A stretch of DNA of 6,768 bases from positions 1 through 6,768 of the forward strand of contig JBCCFX010000204.1 of assembly GCA_039029515.1 (NCBI GenBank), in the 5' to 3' direction. Within the stretch, counting starts at the first letter, position 1. Each line of letters begins with the position of its first letter. Under the pieces are notes generated by a model that was given only the letters and a program-made list of their open reading frames with translations, was not told the origin of the DNA and did not search any database. Source of the stretch: JBCCFX01 sp039029515 (lineage in GTDB: Bacteria > Planctomycetota > Phycisphaerae > Phycisphaerales > SM1A02). Below, one piece after another: positions 1 to 5,668 of this stretch. A program made the translations under genes and the position numbers.

Positions 1-1233
1 CTCACACATGGTGCCATCGATAACGCGCTCGATCACGTCGGGACGGCCGACCGAGAGCTCATAGCCTTCACGCCGCATGTTCTCAATCAGCACGCTCAAG
101 TGCAGCAGACCGCGGCCTGACACCTGGAATTCTTCCGGCGATGCGCCGGTCTCAACCCGCAATGCGACGTTGGCCTGTGTCTCACGCTGCAGCCGATCGG
201 CCAACTGGCGTGAGGTCACAAACTTGCCTTCACGTCCCGCGAACGGCGAATCGTTGACGCGGAACAGCATGTGCAGGGTCGGCTCATCGACGGCCACGCG
301 CGGCAACGCAACTGGCCGTTCCGGATCCGCGATCGTGTCGCCCAGATCAAAAGACTCGCCAATACCCTCAACCGCACAAAGATCGCCGGCGTGAATCTCC
401 GAGACTTCCATCCGGCCCAGTCCGGCGAACTGATGCAGCTTCTGCACGCGCACGCGCTCGACCTTGTCGTCAGCGCGACAGATCGCCACGCTGGATCCTG
501 CCGTCAGCGTTCCCGCGTACACGCGACCGATCGCAATGCGGCCGACGTATTCCGAATAGTCGAGCGTGGTGATCAGCATCTGAAGCGGCGCTGTCGGGTC
601 ATCACTTGGATGCGGCACACGCTCGACGATCTCATCGAGGATCGGCTGAATGGTTGTGCGCTCGCCGTCAAGCGACGTGGCGGCCCAGCCATCACGACCC
701 GATGCATAGATGACATCGAACTCGAGCATTTCGTCATCCGCACCAAGATCGATCAGCAGATCGAAGATCTCGTCGATAACATCATCGCACCGTGCTTCCG
801 GACGATCGACCTTATTCAGGACGACCAGCGGACGAAGTCCGAGCTCCAACGCCTTGCTCAACACAAAGCGCGTCTGCGGCATCGGTCCTTCAAAGGCATC
901 GACCAGCAGCAGCACGCCATCCGCCATGCGAAGTACGCGCTCGACCTCGCCACCGAAATCGGCGTGACCAGGTGTGTCGATGATATTCACACGATACGTT
1001 GAACCAGCATTCGGCCCCGTTGTCGGCGCATAGTTGACGGCGCAATTCTTTGAGAAGATCGTGATCCCTCGTTCGCGCTCCTGCGGATCACTGTCCAGCA
1101 CGCAGACCGGTTGCGCCTCGTTCGGACGCAACGTACCGCAGAATGCAAGCAGTGAATCGACGAGGGTCGTCTTGCCGTGATCGACGTGCGCGATGATCGC
1201 CACATTGCGAAGTAGATGGGTGCTGGTCGTCAT
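1..1233 (-). CDS. typA: Translational GTPase TypA/BipA, N-terminal 411 residues (3' end outside window)
   Basis: This is a ribosome-associated GTPase of the EF-G/LepA group, involved in stress and cold adaptation and in ribosome assembly. Reading from the ATG at 1233 the frame is open to the window edge for exactly 411 codons; E. coli BipA has about 607 residues, so the end of domain V and the TypA-specific C-terminal domain are missing here. GTPase motifs are all visible: G1 AHVDHGKT (residues 15-22), G2 region RERGITI (53-59), G3 DTPGH (86-90), G4 NKVD (140-143) and G5 ASG (177-179). Domain II follows at about 215-305. The family hallmarks PFAGREGKFVTSRQ (330-343) and VSGRG-LHLSVLIENMRREGYEL (371-393) separate TypA from EF-G and LepA. 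Oddities: an extra loop of about nine residues (near 69-79) between G2 and G3, and Leu376 where many relatives have Glu (GRGELHL). No Shine-Dalgarno sequence precedes the start. It lies 97 bp downstream of the DUF3352-like gene on the same strand and probably has its own promoter. Confidence 0.96.
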   Translation of the reverse strand, partial: MTTSTHLLRNVAIIAHVDHGKTTLVDSLLAFCGTLRPNEAQPVCVLDSDPQERERGITIFSKNCAVNYAPTTGPNAGSTYRVNIIDTPGHADFGGEVERVLRMADGVLLLVDAFEGPMPQTRFVLSKALELGLRPLVVLNKVDRPEARCDDVIDEIFDLLIDLGADDEMLEFDVIYASGRDGWAATSLDGERTTIQPILDEIVERVPHPSDDPTAPLQMLITTLDYSEYVGRIAIGRVYAGTLTAGSSVAICRADDKVERVRVQKLHQFAGLGRMEVSEIHAGDLCAVEGIGESFDLGDTIADPERPVALPRVAVDEPTLHMLFRVNDSPFAGREGKFVTSRQLADRLQRETQANVALRVETGASPEEFQVSGRGLLHLSVLIENMRREGYELSVGRPDVIERVIDGTMCE

Positions 1234-1244
1234 GGTGAGGCGGA

Positions 1245-1250
1245 ATGATA
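1245..1250 (-). promoter_or_regulatory. Candidate -10 element (TATCAT) for typA
   Basis: TATCAT on the minus strand ends 11 nt before the typA ATG. If it is a -10 box, the transcript would begin only about four or five bases before the start codon. This would fit the lack of a Shine-Dalgarno sequence. No convincing -35 hexamer is present at 16-18 bp. A similar string, TACCATTCC, sits at the same distance from the ubiE start. Speculative. Confidence 0.25.
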
Positions 1251-1323
1251 CCGGCCAATGAGACGAAATCGACCTCATCGACCGTTCGTCCACGAATCTG
1301 TTTTGAGGGGCTGAGGTGAAACG

Positions 1324-1339
1324 TCGCGCTTCAGCGCGA
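1324..1339 (-). terminator. GC-rich hairpin overlapping a stop codon; weak terminator candidate
   Basis: A perfect 6-bp stem (TCGCGC / GCGCGA) closes a four-base loop that reads TGAA on the minus strand. The loop contains the TGA stop codon of the 519-residue exported-protein gene. Only a short T-run (CGTTTC) follows on the minus strand, so it is not a classic intrinsic terminator. It could slow or end transcription, protect the mRNA 3' end, or be a chance result of GC-rich sequence. Confidence 0.3.
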
Positions 1340-2890
1340 ATCTACGGTGCGGGGCGGAGCGAGGCGAAGCTCCAGCCTGATCTCAAACCCGGTTGCCGTC
1401 GGTCTCGACAATGCCCAGCGGCCACGATCAATCACCTCAGCGAGATCAGCACACATGGTCATCACATCACGAAATGCGAGCGCATCGTCATCCTCGGCGA
1501 GCAACGCAGCACCTTCCGCATAGGACCGAAGATGGTGGCTGAGCCGAATCCCATTGGCTGAACCGACGCTCGACCACCGTCCAAGCCATGGCCGGATCGG
1601 TGCCTCATTGCCAAGGGTCTCGCACGTCGACTTGAGCGCCTGGGGATGGCTCGACATGACCCAGTAGGCCTCAGCTGCATCGTCATCTGATGACACCGTA
1701 TCCCAGTTGATCGAGACCTGATCAAGCAGCGGGAACTCCGGATCAACGACCGCAGCGAGATCAAACTGACGCGGCCCCTCGCCCTCGAGTCCGATCAACA
1801 GATCCTTGGCATCCGCGTCGACCCACTCGCAGACCGACGCACTGATGTCGCGAAACCGCGCGTCGAGCGCTTCGGTTGCCTTGGCTCGATCCCATGTCGT
1901 CGGCACCACAAGGGTGACGGTGGGTAGTCGAAGATCGACCGCTTCCTCTGCCTGCCGGCCTTCAATGTCGGCCACGATGAACATACGAGACTCGCCATGC
2001 GGCTCGCCGTTCGTCATGCCCGGCCACGGTGTCCCGAGTGTTTCCTCGACATACTGCGTTGCCGGACCACCTGTGACATCGGTCGGCTCCATCATCACGA
2101 TGAGCGCATCAGATTCGAATCGAGACATCAGACCCGCGTCCCAACGCCGCTTCGTCGCCGTCCGCTGGAATGGCGCGACCGCGTAGTCGCCGCGAACGCG
2201 CGCACGAACGGTATTGCCGTCCGGCTGCGCAACGATGGCCATGGAGCCCGGATTCGGCCTGTCGTCGCGAACCCAGCCGCCGATAGTGCCACCAATCGTG
2301 TCAATCGTGAACGCGCGAATGACCGGGTCGTCGGCCAGGCCGCCTTGCGCGTTGACGTGCAATCGCTTCATCGTGTCGCGAAGCAGTTGCTTCTGTGCGA
2401 CCGGCGCAATGACCAATCGACCACCGTCGCGCGCCACGATCAGGTCTGTCTCCGGCAGCCGCATCAATGCAAAGCCGAGACTCGGCGCCATGAACTGTGG
2501 CTCGAGTCGATTGAGAATGTCCTTGAGCTGCGCCGCATCACCTTCACCGATGACAACCCACGCGCGGCCGGCATCATCAGTGTCCCGGACGGCCATTGTG
2601 AACGACTGACCGAAGCACGCGTCGAACAACGATGCGCTGTCCATGTCCGCGCGCTTGGCAAGGCCTTCCCAGACAGTTCGGACGCCATCACCGACGATCC
2701 CGAATCGACTTCCCTGTTGCAGCAGTTCGCGCGCGGTTGTGCCTCGCAACGCCGCCACATCGCTGACGTGCACATAGGCCGTCATATCCGCCGGCAGCGC
2801 ATGGGCATGGGCAAAAGGATCGACCGCACCGTGGGTCGTATTGACCCACAAGCCAATGGTGACGATCAGGGTGAGCAGTCGCATCGCCAT
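1331..2890 (-). CDS. Exported DUF3352-like protein of unknown function
   Basis: A 519-residue protein with a clear N-terminal signal peptide: MAMR, a hydrophobic stretch to about residue 17, and a likely cleavage after THGA (about 22). No other membrane segment is evident, so it is probably periplasmic or surface-located. After the signal comes LPADMTAYVHVSDVAALR (32-49), the kind of opening seen in DUF3352-type proteins, where an exported domain begins with a 'Pad..ayv.v.dl..l' pattern; the rest alternates beta-rich and helical stretches without a catalytic motif I recognise. The family assignment is from memory of pattern and is tentative. The start at 2890 is supported by GGAG at 2896-2899 (five-base spacing); Met3 (2884) is a less well-spaced alternative. 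It begins 17 bp after the stop of the small membrane protein and is therefore probably the last gene of the sigma-factor operon. A hairpin spans its stop codon. Function unknown; linkage suggests it is a target or sensor partner of the sigma system. Confidence 0.85.
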   Translation of the reverse strand: MAMRLLTLIVTIGLWVNTTHGAVDPFAHAHALPADMTAYVHVSDVAALRGTTARELLQQGSRFGIVGDGVRTVWEGLAKRADMDSASLFDACFGQSFTMAVRDTDDAGRAWVVIGEGDAAQLKDILNRLEPQFMAPSLGFALMRLPETDLIVARDGGRLVIAPVAQKQLLRDTMKRLHVNAQGGLADDPVIRAFTIDTIGGTIGGWVRDDRPNPGSMAIVAQPDGNTVRARVRGDYAVAPFQRTATKRRWDAGLMSRFESDALIVMMEPTDVTGGPATQYVEETLGTPWPGMTNGEPHGESRMFIVADIEGRQAEEAVDLRLPTVTLVVPTTWDRAKATEALDARFRDISASVCEWVDADAKDLLIGLEGEGPRQFDLAAVVDPEFPLLDQVSINWDTVSSDDDAAEAYWVMSSHPQALKSTCETLGNEAPIRPWLGRWSSVGSANGIRLSHHLRSYAEGAALLAEDDDALAFRDVMTMCADLAEVIDRGRWALSRPTATGFEIRLELRLAPPRTVDSR

Positions 2891-2907
2891 TCGCGCTCCA
2901 TGCGAGA

Positions 2908-3339
2908 TCAGATGAACCGCATCGGACCGACGGCGAGCGGTTCATCGTGCGCCGGCGCAGCCGGGCTTGACGTCTCGGCTTCGGGCGCAAAATTCCGAAT
3001 GAAGTCGATGGCACGATGCATGCGATCGCTCTGCTGGCGCGAATCCGCATCGATCGCGCCAGGCATCGTCAATCCATCCGGCTGTCGAACAAGATCACTC
3101 GCGTTGTACACGCGCAACGAGCCAATGCCGACCGTCAGAACCGCCGCCACCAGCACCAGCCGATTGATCGTGCGCCGACGGCGCGCTCGTGACAATGCAC
3201 GCTCGTGACATCGCATGTAGCCAAGCCGGCCCATGATCGATGGCGTCAGGTCACGCGATGGGCGTGCCTGCTGCGAATCGGAACGAAGCATGTCAAACGA
3301 CGGCTTCTCGTCGGACGGTGAAGGATTGCGCCAGATCAT
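2908..3339 (-). CDS. Small single-pass membrane protein, candidate anti-sigma partner
   Basis: A 143-residue protein with one predicted membrane helix (about 60-75, LVLVAAVLTVGIGSL). It is preceded by an arginine-rich patch (RARRRR, 51-56), so by the positive-inside rule the N-terminal ~58 residues are cytoplasmic and the C-terminal ~65 residues exported. Its start overlaps the sigma gene stop by 4 bp (ATGA), and a strong Shine-Dalgarno sequence, GAGGAGGT at 3346-3353 with six-base spacing, lies within the sigma gene's last codons, so the two are almost certainly translationally coupled. This position and topology are typical of anti-sigma factors. However, the zinc-binding HxxxCxxC motif of ZAS-type anti-sigmas is absent (only one cysteine, in YMRCHERA, 41-48). 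The cytoplasmic segment DLTPSIMGRLGYMR (30-43) is a probable short helix that might contact the sigma factor. Family not recognised with certainty; the anti-sigma role is an inference from context. Confidence 0.8.
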   Translation of the reverse strand: MIWRNPSPSDEKPSFDMLRSDSQQARPSRDLTPSIMGRLGYMRCHERALSRARRRRTINRLVLVAAVLTVGIGSLRVYNASDLVRQPDGLTMPGAIDADSRQQSDRMHRAIDFIRNFAPEAETSSPAAPAHDEPLAVGPMRFI

Positions 3340-3929
3340 GACCAGACCTCCTCGGCCTGGCGCAACATGACACGATCGGCGGCAATGAATCGACGCATGC
3401 GCTTTCGGGCGCGATGAAGGTGGCTCTTCACCGTTCCCTCCGGCATGCCGAGATGCACCGCGATGTCACCAATCGGCCAATTCTGCTGATGGAACAACAG
3501 GATGATCTCGCGTTGCTGTTCGGTCAGCGACTCGAGTGCAACCGCAAGCACATCGCGTGCGTTGCCGCGCACTTCGCGTTCCGCCGACAATCGCCCAGGC
3601 GTGCGAGCCTTTCCCTCTCGACCTCCGAGTGAATCGGTGTCGTAGGTCGGACGCTGCTTCTGCATCGCATTGATGTACAGACGCTTGGCAATCGTGAACA
3701 GCCACGTGCTGAAGCGAAATCGATCGTCGAAGCGGTCGATATTCTTCAGCACGCGAACGAATGCTTCCTGAACGATGTCTTCCGCGACATCCACACGACC
3801 TGACATGCGCAGCATGAACGCAAAGAGCGCATCCTGATGAGCCCTGATCAGGCCCTCGATTGCTGCCCCATCGCCCTTCTTGGCTCGATGGATCAGCTTC
3901 AGTTCATCCGGTCGGGAAATCATCGCCAT
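3336..3929 (-). CDS. ECF-family RNA polymerase sigma factor (sigma-70 family)
   Basis: A 197-residue sigma factor with only regions 2 and 4, the usual ECF layout. Region 2 spans about 24-92, with the -10-recognition and core-binding signature AEDIVQEAFVRV (49-60) and FRFSTWLFTIAKRLYIN (71-87). A charged, variable linker runs from about 93 to 122. Region 4 spans about 128-182: ALESLTEQQREIILLF (131-146), then a helix-turn-helix with IGDIAVHLGMPEGTVKSHLHRARKRMRR split across 153-180. It directs RNA polymerase to a small regulon, commonly including its own operon. It is the first gene of a three-gene unit with a candidate membrane anti-sigma and an exported protein. Start at 3929 is the most upstream ATG in frame; Met3 (3923) is possible and no Shine-Dalgarno sequence precedes either. 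ECF subgroup cannot be set by eye. Confidence 0.95.
   Translation of the reverse strand: MAMISRPDELKLIHRAKKGDGAAIEGLIRAHQDALFAFMLRMSGRVDVAEDIVQEAFVRVLKNIDRFDDRFRFSTWLFTIAKRLYINAMQKQRPTYDTDSLGGREGKARTPGRLSAEREVRGNARDVLAVALESLTEQQREIILLFHQQNWPIGDIAVHLGMPEGTVKSHLHRARKRMRRFIAADRVMLRQAEEVWS
3346..3353 (-). promoter_or_regulatory. Strong Shine-Dalgarno sequence inside the sigma gene end
   Basis: GAGGAGGT on the minus strand, six bases before the ATG at 3339, encodes part of the sigma factor's C-terminal AEEVWS. It is the best ribosome binding site in the window and fixes the start of the small membrane protein. With the ATGA overlap it supports coupled synthesis of the two proteins. Confidence 0.85.
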
Positions 3930-3931
3930 AC

Positions 3932-3937
3932 ATCATA
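3932..3937 (-). promoter_or_regulatory. Candidate -10 element (TATGAT) before the sigma gene
   Basis: TATGAT on the minus strand lies 2 nt before the ATG at 3929 and 8 nt before the in-frame ATG at 3923. If active it would favour a nearly leaderless transcript that begins translation at Met3. No TTGACA-like -35 stands 16-18 bp upstream, and I find no good ECF-type GGAAC/GTC pair. Weak evidence. Confidence 0.22.
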
Positions 3938-3965
3938 ACTACCGACCCGGCGACCACGGGTTGCC

Positions 3966-3983
3966 GAATCCGGAATCGGATTC
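3966..3983. repeat. Perfect inverted repeat between the unknown exported gene and the sigma gene
   Basis: GAATCCG (3966-3972), a four-base centre GAAT, and CGGATTC (3977-3983) form a perfect 7-bp stem. It sits in the 95-bp gap between the stop of the upstream minus-strand gene (4025) and the sigma start (3929), 37 bp before the latter. No T-run follows on the minus strand. It could be an operator or a Rho-assisted 3' end hairpin for the upstream unit. Confidence 0.4.
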
Positions 3984-4024
3984 ACCGCCTGTTTTCCCAG
4001 CTTCACATGAGAGAGCGAGGCGGC

Positions 4025-4792
4025 TCAGGTCTCGTCAATCGGCTGAAGCCGGACGGTCATCTTGCCAATCGGAGCCGCCACGGTGATTCGCAGCGATACG
4101 CCATCCGCGTCGAGCCAGGACTGCGTCTTGAATCGATCATCGCCTGTCGTGATGTCACAGCGATACACCGACGTCGAGACCTTCCTGTCCTCCTCGTTGC
4201 GGAGCGTGCGGTCCTTGTCCCGCGTCGTCTTCATTGTGACGTCCGGATTGATCTTCCAACCGTCAAAACCGAATGTCACCGCCTGGTAGGTCTTCTCTTC
4301 CTTGAGGCGATGGCCCAGTGGTTCGAGGACGAAGAAGTCCGTGACGTAATGCGGCCCTGCGATCACGGTGTCGGAATCCAGTTCGATCACCTGCTCTCCG
4401 ACGACGTCATCACCCTTTCGAGCCACACTCACGATCGACCCATCGGTGACGGTGTATTCCGCCTCGATACCCGAGCCATCGAACGGACGGTACGTCGCGC
4501 GGATCAGCCTGCGATTCGCATCCAGCTCATACGTCCCCTCGGATGAGACCTGACTGTCCAGATTGGAATCGAGCCTGGCATTGATCACATAGCCGGTTGA
4601 CGTCCGCGTGATCTCAAACGTCTCCGTTCCAAGCGTCTTGCCGAAATACGACATCCGGTACACGCCTTCGCGGATCACCTGTGACTCCGATGCTGCAGCG
4701 TCGGCGTCCGCACCGGCATGGCATGTCGTCGCGGCTCCAGCCAACGCGACACAAAGCACACAACCGCAGATGATCATCATGGCTCGGGTCAT
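4025..4792 (-). CDS. Exported beta-rich protein of unknown function
   Basis: A 255-residue protein from the ATG at 4792. I chose this start because MTRAMMIICGCVLCVALAGA makes a compact signal peptide with a plausible type I cleavage near CHAGA; an in-frame ATG at 4819 would add nine residues ahead of it (264 in all). Neither start has a clear Shine-Dalgarno sequence. The mature part reads as alternating beta strands (for example VYRMSYFGKTLGTETFEI, then GTYELDANRRLIRATYRPFD), reminiscent of small periplasmic lipid-binding or DUF3108-like folds, but I do not recognise the family. A single cysteine (in VYRCDI) remains after the signal. It starts 42 bp after the ubiE stop on the same strand and is probably cotranscribed. 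It has no evident membrane segment and no catalytic motif. Role unknown; a link to quinone metabolism is only suggested by proximity. Confidence 0.8.
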   Translation of the reverse strand: MTRAMMIICGCVLCVALAGAATTCHAGADADAAASESQVIREGVYRMSYFGKTLGTETFEITRTSTGYVINARLDSNLDSQVSSEGTYELDANRRLIRATYRPFDGSGIEAEYTVTDGSIVSVARKGDDVVGEQVIELDSDTVIAGPHYVTDFFVLEPLGHRLKEEKTYQAVTFGFDGWKINPDVTMKTTRDKDRTLRNEEDRKVSTSVYRCDITTGDDRFKTQSWLDADGVSLRITVAAPIGKMTVRLQPIDET

Positions 4793-4834
4793 GCCTGTGC
4801 ATTCGCCTGCCGATGCCATTGAGATTCGAGGAGA

Positions 4835-5614
4835 TCAGGCTCGCACGTCGCCGCGGCTGATCGTCACCGTGCCGAACGTCATTGACCGCTGACGGACCGA
4901 ATCGAACCCGGCTTCGAGCAGCGCCGCCTTCATCGCATCGCGATTCATGAATGTGTCAATCGAGCGCGGAAGGTATCGATATGCGCCGCTTCGGTCGCGC
5001 GCGATGAGCGATGCCGTCCGTGGCATGATGTGATGGGTGTACAGCCGGTGACCGAACCGAGCGAGTGCGAATCGCGGCTCATCAAACTCCAGCACGATCA
5101 GACGTCCGCCGGGGCGAAGTACGCGCCTGAATTCAGCGAACGCGCGATCGGGCTCCGCGACGTTGCGGATGCCGAATGCAATCGACACGACATCAACGCT
5201 GGCATTGTCCTGCGGCAACGCCATGGCATCGCCTTCGATATACGTCGGTGCAGGCATCGAGTCATCGGCGTGCCGCGACCACTTTTCACGGGCGATATCC
5301 AGCATCGGCGCGGTGAAGTCCAGGCCGACCACCGTCGCCGGCCGAGCGTTCGCAAAAGCCTCAGTGAGATCACCCGTACCGCACGCCACGTCCAGCACAT
5401 GATCGGTGGATGTGACCTCGGCCATGCGGACTGCGGCTCGACGCCAGGCCTGATCACGACCGAGCGAATGCACCCGGTTGTTCAGGTCATACGAGCCCGC
5501 GATCGATCCGAACATCTGTTGAACACGCTGCGCCTTGTCGTGGGCCGCATGTGGGTTAGACTCAAGATCGGTGGGTGTCCATGCCGCGGAATGGGTTTCA
5601 TTCGGGTGGGTCAT
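4835..5614 (-). CDS. ubiE: UbiE/MenG (ubiquinone/menaquinone) C-methyltransferase
   Basis: A 259-residue SAM-dependent methyltransferase that methylates demethylmenaquinone (or the benzoquinol precursor of ubiquinone) at a ring carbon, the last carbon methylation of respiratory quinone synthesis. E. coli UbiE has 251 residues. Signatures seen from the ATG at 5614: the family motif YDLNNRVHSLGRDQAWRR in the N-terminal part; SAM motif I, VLDVACGTGDL; GLDFTAPMLDIA (acidic residue binding the SAM ribose); and SIAFGIRNV followed by RRVLRPGGRLIVLEF, the second UbiE/MenG signature. Near the C-terminus, GFDSVRQRSMTFGTVTI is the usual family ending. The reading frame stays open upstream to 5821, but that part overlaps the opposing protease gene and is not protein-like; Met at 5641 (MRRLPFHTL) is a less likely start. 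No Shine-Dalgarno sequence. In a planctomycete the quinone would be menaquinone, so menG is an alternative name. Leads a two-gene unit. Confidence 0.95.
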   Translation of the reverse strand: MTHPNETHSAAWTPTDLESNPHAAHDKAQRVQQMFGSIAGSYDLNNRVHSLGRDQAWRRAAVRMAEVTSTDHVLDVACGTGDLTEAFANARPATVVGLDFTAPMLDIAREKWSRHADDSMPAPTYIEGDAMALPQDNASVDVVSIAFGIRNVAEPDRAFAEFRRVLRPGGRLIVLEFDEPRFALARFGHRLYTHHIMPRTASLIARDRSGAYRYLPRSIDTFMNRDAMKAALLEAGFDSVRQRSMTFGTVTISRGDVRA

Positions 5615-5615
5615 A

Positions 5616-5647
5616 AGCGTGTGGAATGGTAGTCGCCGCATCACGCT
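5616..5647. repeat. Spaced inverted repeat in the ubiE/protease divergent gap
   Basis: AGCGTG (5616-5621) and CACGCT (5642-5647) are perfect 6-bp inverted arms separated by 20 bp, in a 54-bp gap between two divergent genes. The arms flank the candidate ubiE -10 element. This may be an operator, but arms of 6 bp are easily found by chance. Confidence 0.2.
5626..5631 (-). promoter_or_regulatory. Candidate -10 element (TACCAT) for ubiE
   Basis: TACCAT on the minus strand is followed by 11 nt and then the ubiE ATG, the same distance and nearly the same string (TAYCATTCC) as before typA. No -35 match is seen at 16-18 bp. It lies inside the arms of an inverted repeat (AGCGTG 5616-5621, CACGCT 5642-5647). 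Weak evidence. Confidence 0.22.
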
Positions 5648-5657
5648 GCGACGAGAT

Positions 5658-5662
5658 GGAGG
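5658..5662 (+). promoter_or_regulatory. Shine-Dalgarno sequence of the M48 protease
   Basis: GGAGG with six-base spacing precedes the ATG at 5669. It fixes this start and with it the short divergent gap to ubiE. Confidence 0.8.
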
Positions 5663-5668
5663 CCGGAT

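Noticed and set aside
271..1002. Long plus-strand open frame of 243 codons opposite typA.
   Set aside because: It lies wholly antisense to the clear TypA coding sequence, is rich in Arg, His and Asp from reversed codons, and has no recognisable motif.
1997..3208. Plus-strand open frame of 403 codons.
   Set aside because: It runs antisense across the DUF3352-like gene and the small membrane protein, with a low-complexity Arg-rich translation and no ribosome site; a GC-rich shadow.
3975..3998. GGGAAAAC on the minus strand as an ECF-type -35 for sigma self-regulation.
   Set aside because: It departs from GGAAC, and no GTC/TCTGA-like -10 stands 16-17 bp downstream.
3860..4546. Plus-strand open frame of 228 codons across the sigma start and the exported-protein gene.
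   Set aside because: It crosses two genes and the gap between them, has no motif, and both opposing genes show signal peptide or sigma signatures.
5030..5632. Plus-strand open frame of 200 codons opposite ubiE.
   Set aside because: Antisense to a gene with full UbiE signatures; its translation is not protein-like.
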